The notes beneath the pieces are model-generated. The model did no database searches. It was not told the DNA's origin and saw only the letters and a list, made by a program, of their open reading frames with translations. 64,000 nucleotides of DNA from Acorus gramineus (taxonomy: Eukaryota > Streptophyta > Magnoliopsida > Acorales > Acoraceae). The stretch covers positions 740,861 through 804,860 of the forward strand of contig JAUJYN010000015.1 in assembly GCA_030737835.1 (NCBI GenBank), in the 5' to 3' direction. The position numbers were made by a program, and so were the translations under genes. Below, one piece after another: positions 58,822 to 64,000 of the stretch (position 1 is the stretch's first letter; the number at the start of each line of letters is the position of its first letter).

Positions 58822-58844
58822 TAGAGAGAGAGAGAGAGAGAGAG
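58822..58844. repeat. GA dinucleotide repeat
   Basis: About 11 GA units upstream (on the minus strand) of the KANADI-like ATG at 58697. It may be the original 5' leader of that gene. Confidence 0.7.
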
Positions 58845-59265
58845 GGTTGCTTTTCATTTTCATTTTTTTAGAGGTCCAAATCATACAATGAGTCCATAGC
58901 ACAAGAGCTCGCTGCCCACCTACCATAAAAGTTAAATACATGCATTCAATCATATTTAACAAGTTCAACAAGTATGCAAAACAGTCTGGTAAGTAAAGCG
59001 ATGTTTATCAAAGTTTTAATCAAGTAAATAATCAAAACCACTGCACCTCCTAGAGAAACTGAAACTAGAGAATCTCTTGCCAACTTTCTAGGATCACATA
59101 AAACTAGATAGGCACAAAATCCCATATGTTAACTCTCTAGATAAAAGCAATTCTATTTAGCATGTCATAAAACAAGAAACAAAGGTCTAAGTTCATCCAT
59201 GAAAGTGATTTGGATAACAAAAAAAACTTACTATCTCAAAATCTTTCCAATGCTAACTCGGCCGA

Positions 59266-60816
59266 TCAAGGAGATTGTGGACGATGCGAACTACATGCAT
59301 CGGGAACCTACAAACAAAATTATCATATGTTATAATATTTATAAATAATAACAAATACATAGCGGTATATGTAATAGTTTACCTGTCCACTAGTAGAAGG
59401 GTTTGTTGTCGCCACACGTGGACACTCCATGTGAGCTCGTACTGCTACTAGTACAGCAGTTTGCAACTCACTATGCATCTCTTCTCTTAACTGATTACGC
59501 ACCTCCTCTCGAATCTCATCTCGAATCTCCTCTCGAATCTCCTTACGAATCTCCTCACGCATCCTATCCAATAATTCTTGAGAAGGCCTCGATGATATAT
59601 GTGGTCGACCAAATATGTCTGTCGGGGAGGGACCAAAACCAAATGTTCGTACACGACCATGTCCATCAGGTCCCATCACTGAAGTGAAAACTCTCTCTCG
59701 AATAGCTTGTGTTTGTTCGGGCTCTGGCACATCAGAAAGTCGATGTTCCATCTGAGACTGCAAAACATATTTACATACATTGTGTTAGAATTATGAGTAT
59801 AAAAAAACTACAATTTGAATATCATATTTTGTTACAATATCATATTTGAATATCCTGATATACACTTACAATGACCTCCGCTGTTTCTTCATCAGGTGCA
59901 CGACCACTCTTGTCTTGACGTCATGAGCATCAATTAATCAATTTGAAATTTAAGGATGATGTAAGAAAAGTGCATACGGCAGCTTCCTTAGATCCCCAAT
60001 ACTGAACCAATATATTCCACTGATTGGATTCTACCCTGGGTGGAACATTCTTTATTCTCTCTTCATTCGTCTTATATGCGTTGAAGTATTTACTCTTGAG
60101 ACGTCCTTTCCAATCTTTCCAATATTTTCCAACAGACCGCAAACAGTTCTCTTTATATTCAGCTGGAGCATTAGTATTATCCTACAATGATAATTCAATA
60201 TATAAATTAGTTATACCTTGACATCTCTCCAGATAAATTCATTAAAAAAATATGCATAACATAAACTTATACCTCGACATCTCTCCAAATATCATCTAAT
60301 ACATCTTCTGGCATATCGCTCCATGATACATACGTCAAAGGTACTCTATGGCTATCCCGGGCTATATAGCCAAGTTGGGATGTCAACTTCGTCGCGTTTA
60401 GACCAATCGGTTGCATCATCTCGTTAAAGTTTATATGTAGCTTCTCCCCTGTACCCCATATGGACAAAGATCGAGCTGAACCTCGACCTTTCCTGTTGTT
60501 GCTTGTGCCACACATGCTAGCTCCTTATGTATAGTATTAAAATAAAAATTGATTTTAGAGATAATACACAAAAAAATTAAAGCATAAATGTAATAGGACT
60601 AAGAGTAAAACCTGAATCATTTGAAAGTGGTGTAGAAACGGTGGCCTGTGAAGTAGCTTGAGACGATTGTCTATGGGACTGGGGCAGACGCTCTGAACGA
60701 GATTGTCTATGAGGTGGAAGCTGTAAAGAAGGTTGTGAGTGCGGGCGTGACTGTGGCTCGGAGGTAGAATGCAACCTCTCAGACATAGATATACCATGTC
60801 CTCTCTTCCTCATCAT
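59266..60816 (-). CDS. Transposase_24-like CACTA protein (Ptta/En/Spm), spliced
   Basis: Minus-strand gene. Exons I infer: 60816-60612 (MMRKRGHGISMSER, Ser/Gln/His-rich), about 60522-60273 (NEMMQPIGLNATKLTSQLGY, VPLTYVSWSDMPEDVLDDIW), 60181-59978 (SVGKYWKDWKGRLKSKYF), about 59908-59870, 59757-59383 (FTSVMGPDGHGRVRTFGFGP, a KEIREEIRDEIREE helix) and 59307-59266 with the stop. WxxWKxxLKxKYF and GPDGxGRVRxxGxGPxP are marks of plant Transposase_24 proteins, which accompany CACTA elements and are thought to bind their ends. Junctions are GT..AG and the phases I checked agree; two acceptor sites are approximate. No internal stop seen, so it may be expressed. Confidence 0.72.
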
Positions 60817-61643
60817 TATTCACCTGTTAAAAAAATATATTATAGCTGAGACAATAATATATATGTAAACAAAAAAAAATTAAATGTAATCAAATGTCAT
60901 CACATTTAATATAAGTGAAAACATACATTATTTAGAAAACTTAAATGTAGTCAAATGTCATCCATGTATGCCTGAGAGATCCTATTTTGTGAATCGATCC
61001 AACTCTTATCCATATTTTTTCACTGTATAGATAAACAAATAAGGAGACTCATGAATATTCAAGGGATAAAAAAAAATACAACAATATTCAGAATAGTAGT
61101 ATCAAGTGATAGGTAATATAAAGAAGCCAACATTAAATGTAGTCAATGTAGCATTTCTTTTCTGGATAAGCCAATATTACCATTAAAACATTTCATTTCA
61201 TGCCTTGGATCATGAACTGATTAGCAGCAATTCTATTCTCTCCCTTTAGATATGGCTTGTTAGCAGCAATTTCCAAGTGTTACCCCACCCAATCCCGTAT
61301 CTGCTATTCACAGGATCACTGTGGGTGATGATCATTTATATGAGCAGAGGTGAGGAGCTAGGATACCTAACTAAATTTGATGAACACAAGAAGAAAACAT
61401 CAGAATGAGAATTGTTTTTCCTAGGAGATATTTTTAGTTTTCTAAATCAGGAAGTTGTTTTGTAGCTTTTTTGTTTATGGACTTCTGTAATACCAAAATT
61501 TCTGTTTATGTAATATTTATTTCCTCGATCAATATGGTTCCCTTGTCATTTTTAAAGTTTCAGATGAGAAACACTTTGTTTCCACCATATAATTATTTAT
61601 TTGATTGCATTTTCACTTCAAATTAACAATTTTGACATCTCAG

Positions 61644-62228
61644 CAAAACAGATCAATTCAACATTCCCAATAGTGAAGATCAATTCAACATTCCCAATAG
61701 TGAAGAGCTTGAACAGATGAAAAAAGAAAATAGCAAACTACAAGAAGAGCTGGAAAAGCAAAATAAAGCAATAGGGGAAGTTGAGGCAGGTAATTTTTTT
61801 TATAAAAACTTTCTGGCTATCTAAAACATATTGGTCATTAAGTACATATAGTCTTGTATGGAATATTGTTTGACAATATTAGGTTGTGACTTGCAAGCTT
61901 CTTCTGATATAAGATGAGCAAAATGTTGGGCTTACTCGTAACTGTGACTTAATGTGCATTGTAGAAATTCGAGCTTTACAGTCAAACCTAACATTAGAGC
62001 AAATACGCATCAAGGAGACTAAACTGAAAGCAGAGGTGAGATCTCTATTTATACCGCTAGAACAAAGTGGACAGACATAAGCATCATGCAACGCAAAAGC
62101 TAAGCTAACATTATGTTCTTGTTTCTAACATTACCAGGTCAAAGAAATGGAGGAAAGACTCGCCAAGTTGAGTGAGGGGACTGCTTTAGTGAACCCAGAA
62201 GACAGAAAGGCAGTTGAAGAAATTCAAG
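61644..62228 (+). pseudogene. HOP2: HOP2 (homologous-pairing protein 2) fragment, three exons
   Basis: Three exons with GT..AG borders: 61644-61789 (DQFNIPNSEELEQMKKEN.. to GEVEA), 61965-62035 (EIRALQSNLTLEQIRIKE) and 62138-62228 (VKEMEERLAKLSEG, then PEDRKAVEEIQ). Order and wording match the central coiled coil of plant HOP2, which works with MND1 to promote DMC1-driven strand exchange in meiosis. The N-terminal winged helix and the C-terminal KINQWRKRKRMF region are missing. Exon 1 carries an in-frame 27-bp tandem duplication that repeats DQFNIPNSE. It lies on the strand opposite the transposase. Confidence 0.87.
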
Positions 62229-62362
62229 GTCTCCTGCCCACATAATTCATATATTTAAAATTATTATCAATCTCACTCCATATAACATCAAGTTCAAGAA
62301 GATAAATTTTGGAGAATTAACAAAAATTTCCTCAACTAAGAATAAGTTAACAACAAAAAAAC
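62183..62362 (+). repeat. 180-bp direct duplication, copy 1
   Basis: Covers the end of the third HOP2 exon and the following intron-like sequence. By eye it is identical to 63238-63417, 1055 bp away. Confidence 0.92.
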
Positions 62363-63237
62363 TTGCAACCATCAGAACTGTATTGACATGGCTTTCTCTC
62401 ACACAAGCTCAGGGGAGGACCAGAGATTTTGTTAAGACTTTCATTGATATGTCAAGACAACGTGTACTATAGGGTCACTGCCTTTCGTAATTGCCAATAT
62501 GTGTACTAATAACCTCTGATACAGCTCCAACTTTTATAATGGGAAAAATGCTTCCTCATCATGAAAGTACATATAATTCTTCTCTTATTGATTGAGTTCC
62601 ATTATGTACAATCAACCATATATTTCTCAATGTCTATGAATGCAGCATCTTCTTTGGGAGTCAGCATCAAGTCCATCTTAGCAGAGCTCTTACTTTTTTT
62701 CAAAGTCCTCATTTAGTGCCAAAATTTTCTTGCTCGTCATGCAATTTTATATTTTGTCCATATCAAGAGATCTCCCACAGAGATCAATATTATATGTCCA
62801 AGCTTAGAGGTAGTTTTTTTCTTTTGTTTTTCATTTATCAATGCTCAAAAGGAAAGGCAAGCTAGTAATATAGTATATAAGAACAAAAAAATCACAGGTT
62901 GGAAAGAAGTTTTATTGTTATTAAGACTCGTGTATCCACCAGCAAACATGCCCAAAAATTTTAGCAAACAGAGTCATCGGAAGAAACATAATAATTCAAA
63001 ACCCATGCCAACATATAATTAACTATTGAAGACTGCCCAATATGAAAATAATTCTTGCACAGACAAGATTGATAATTCTAAACTCCGAAGATTAAGAAAC
63101 ATATAAAGTCATCAATTGAGGAAAAGTAGTACACATAAATGGTCTATGGAAGTAAAACCAACATGTGTGGACTCATAGTGAGCAGCAATTGAAATTTCAT
63201 ATTTGCTACTAAAATTTGGGATTTTAAAACAGAGAAG
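62363..63237. other. AT-rich spacer between duplicate copies
   Basis: Non-coding AT-rich DNA after the HOP2 fragment. No domain, RNA gene or terminal repeat was recognised. Confidence 0.5.
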
Positions 63238-63417
63238 GCTTTAGTGAACCCAGAAGACAGAAAGGCAGTTGAAGAAATTCAAGGTCTCCTGCCCACATAA
63301 TTCATATATTTAAAATTATTATCAATCTCACTCCATATAACATCAAGTTCAAGAAGATAAATTTTGGAGAATTAACAAAAATTTCCTCAACTAAGAATAA
63401 GTTAACAACAAAAAAAC
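63238..63417 (+). repeat. 180-bp direct duplication, copy 2
   Basis: Same as 62183-62362 with no difference seen, including the last HOP2 codons LVNPEDRKAVEEIQ and the donor GT. Perfect identity in decaying non-coding DNA implies a recent duplication. Confidence 0.92.
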
Positions 63418-63778
63418 CTGCACTCATGTCACTTCATACAAAACATCTGTAAATGCTCACAAGTTACAAATTCAGACAGTTAACTATTAAAAAAACCTGC
63501 ACCCATTGCCTTGTTCTGGTTTTCTAAAGGAGATTCCAGTTGTGCCTCTTTTTTTTTGTGTGCTTGGCAGGGAAAATACAATGCATTGATTCTAACACAT
63601 ACTTCATTTTCTATGAATCTAAATGAAACAGTGAACATACATGACTATAAAACCTCTAAATAGACTCAAAAATCAGTTTCAAATGCACCTTTGATATCAG
63701 GTGTAGAAATATCGGTAAAAATATTTTTCAACAACATGTCTTTGAAGGTGAAGATCGGGCAAATCAAAGACTAAGAGA

Positions 63779-63781
<3 letters not shown>

Positions 63782-63813
<32 letters not shown>
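63782..63813. repeat. GA microsatellite
   Basis: About 16 GA units within the right part of the CACTA element. Confidence 0.9.
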
Positions 63814-63814
<1 letters not shown>

Positions 63815-63832
63815 GATCACCTTTGGGGAATC

Positions 63833-64000
63833 AAAGTTAGACGGCGGTGGATCGGAGACGATCGAAGTTGGACGGAGACGGTGATCGAAGTCGGATTGCG
63901 ACGGCGGCTTGATCGGAGACGATCGAAGTTGGATCGAAGTCGGATTGCGACGGCGGCTTGATCGAAGTCGGCTTGATCGAAGTTGGACGGAGACGGCGAT
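63833..64000. repeat. GATCGAAGTCGG / GACGGCGG tandem repeats
   Basis: The window ends in an irregular array built from GATCGAAGTTGGACGGAGAC, GATTGCGACGGCGGCTTGAT and shorter variants. GCGACGGCGG echoes the subterminal heptamer at the left end of the CACTA element. It could alternatively be the start of a captured gene's 5' region. Confidence 0.6.

Larger units (their letters stand above)
55918..64000. mobile_element. CACTA (En/Spm) transposon, left part, with captured host gene pieces
   Basis: The terminus CACTACAAGAAAAAGC at 55918 matches plant CACTA ends. It is followed by a dense subterminal array of GCGACGG and CCGTCGC (to about 56243), as expected for transposase binding sites. Inside lie KANADI, ABCC and HOP2 fragments and a spliced Transposase_24-type gene (59266-60816). 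The second transposase gene (TNPD type) is not seen. The right end is beyond the window; AAC (55915-55917) should recur there as the 3-bp target copy. That all of 55918-64000 is one element is an inference from the position of the transposase between captured pieces. Confidence 0.7.

Overview
This is nuclear DNA of a flowering plant. It holds spliced genes with plant intron borders (GT..AG) and AT-rich introns, plant gene families (MATE/DTX transporters, KANADI, HOP2, ABCC and receptor-kinase fragments), and a dense load of plant transposons. I cannot fix the species from sequence alone. There are no operons, CRISPR arrays, tRNA or rRNA genes. The only gene that looks intact is a nine-exon MATE transporter (13748-19536, + strand, predicted 494 aa).

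Layout. 1-10438 is a pile of very long LTRs (about 2.6-3.5 kb) of one gypsy-like family: two on the minus strand (1-2274 and 2275-3427), a short gap carrying a receptor-kinase fragment, then a solo LTR (4266-10438, target duplication TTGAT) split by a second solo LTR (5239-8771, duplication GTACG). 10740-11650 is a decayed LINE tail. 12960-13620 is a diverged tandem repeat upstream of the MATE gene. 20360-26340 is a decayed LINE on the minus strand with all its domains still readable. It lies between MATE copy 1 and a 5'-truncated MATE copy 2 (26632-30007) that keeps an open reading frame from mid exon 3 to the stop. Intron 3 of copy 2 holds a SINE (27100-27258) and a hAT-type element (27397-28215), both with target duplications. 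A Mutator-like element with long inverted repeats is at 31134-32198.

32245-41169 is a decayed Ty1/copia element with two short LTRs. Its gag is broken by a 0.9 kb insert and its RNase H by a solo long LTR (37458-40767, duplication AAAAA). 41788-55917 is a three-level nest: an LTR of the first family, a minus-strand solo LTR inside it (duplication CGCAA), and inside that a gypsy element with two 3.3 kb LTRs (duplication GGAGC), a broken gag and almost no pol.

55918-64000 appears to be the left part of a CACTA (En/Spm) transposon: a CACTACAAGAAAA end, GCGACGG-type subterminal repeats, a spliced Transposase_24-like gene on the minus strand, and fragments of at least three host genes (KANADI transcription factor, ABCC transporter, HOP2 meiotic recombination factor). 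Its right end is outside the window.

The most interesting points are the gene-capturing CACTA element, the complete insertion history readable from matched target duplications, and conserved features inside the long LTRs: a 36-nt candidate micro-exon, a hairpin near the 3' end and a G-rich tandem block.
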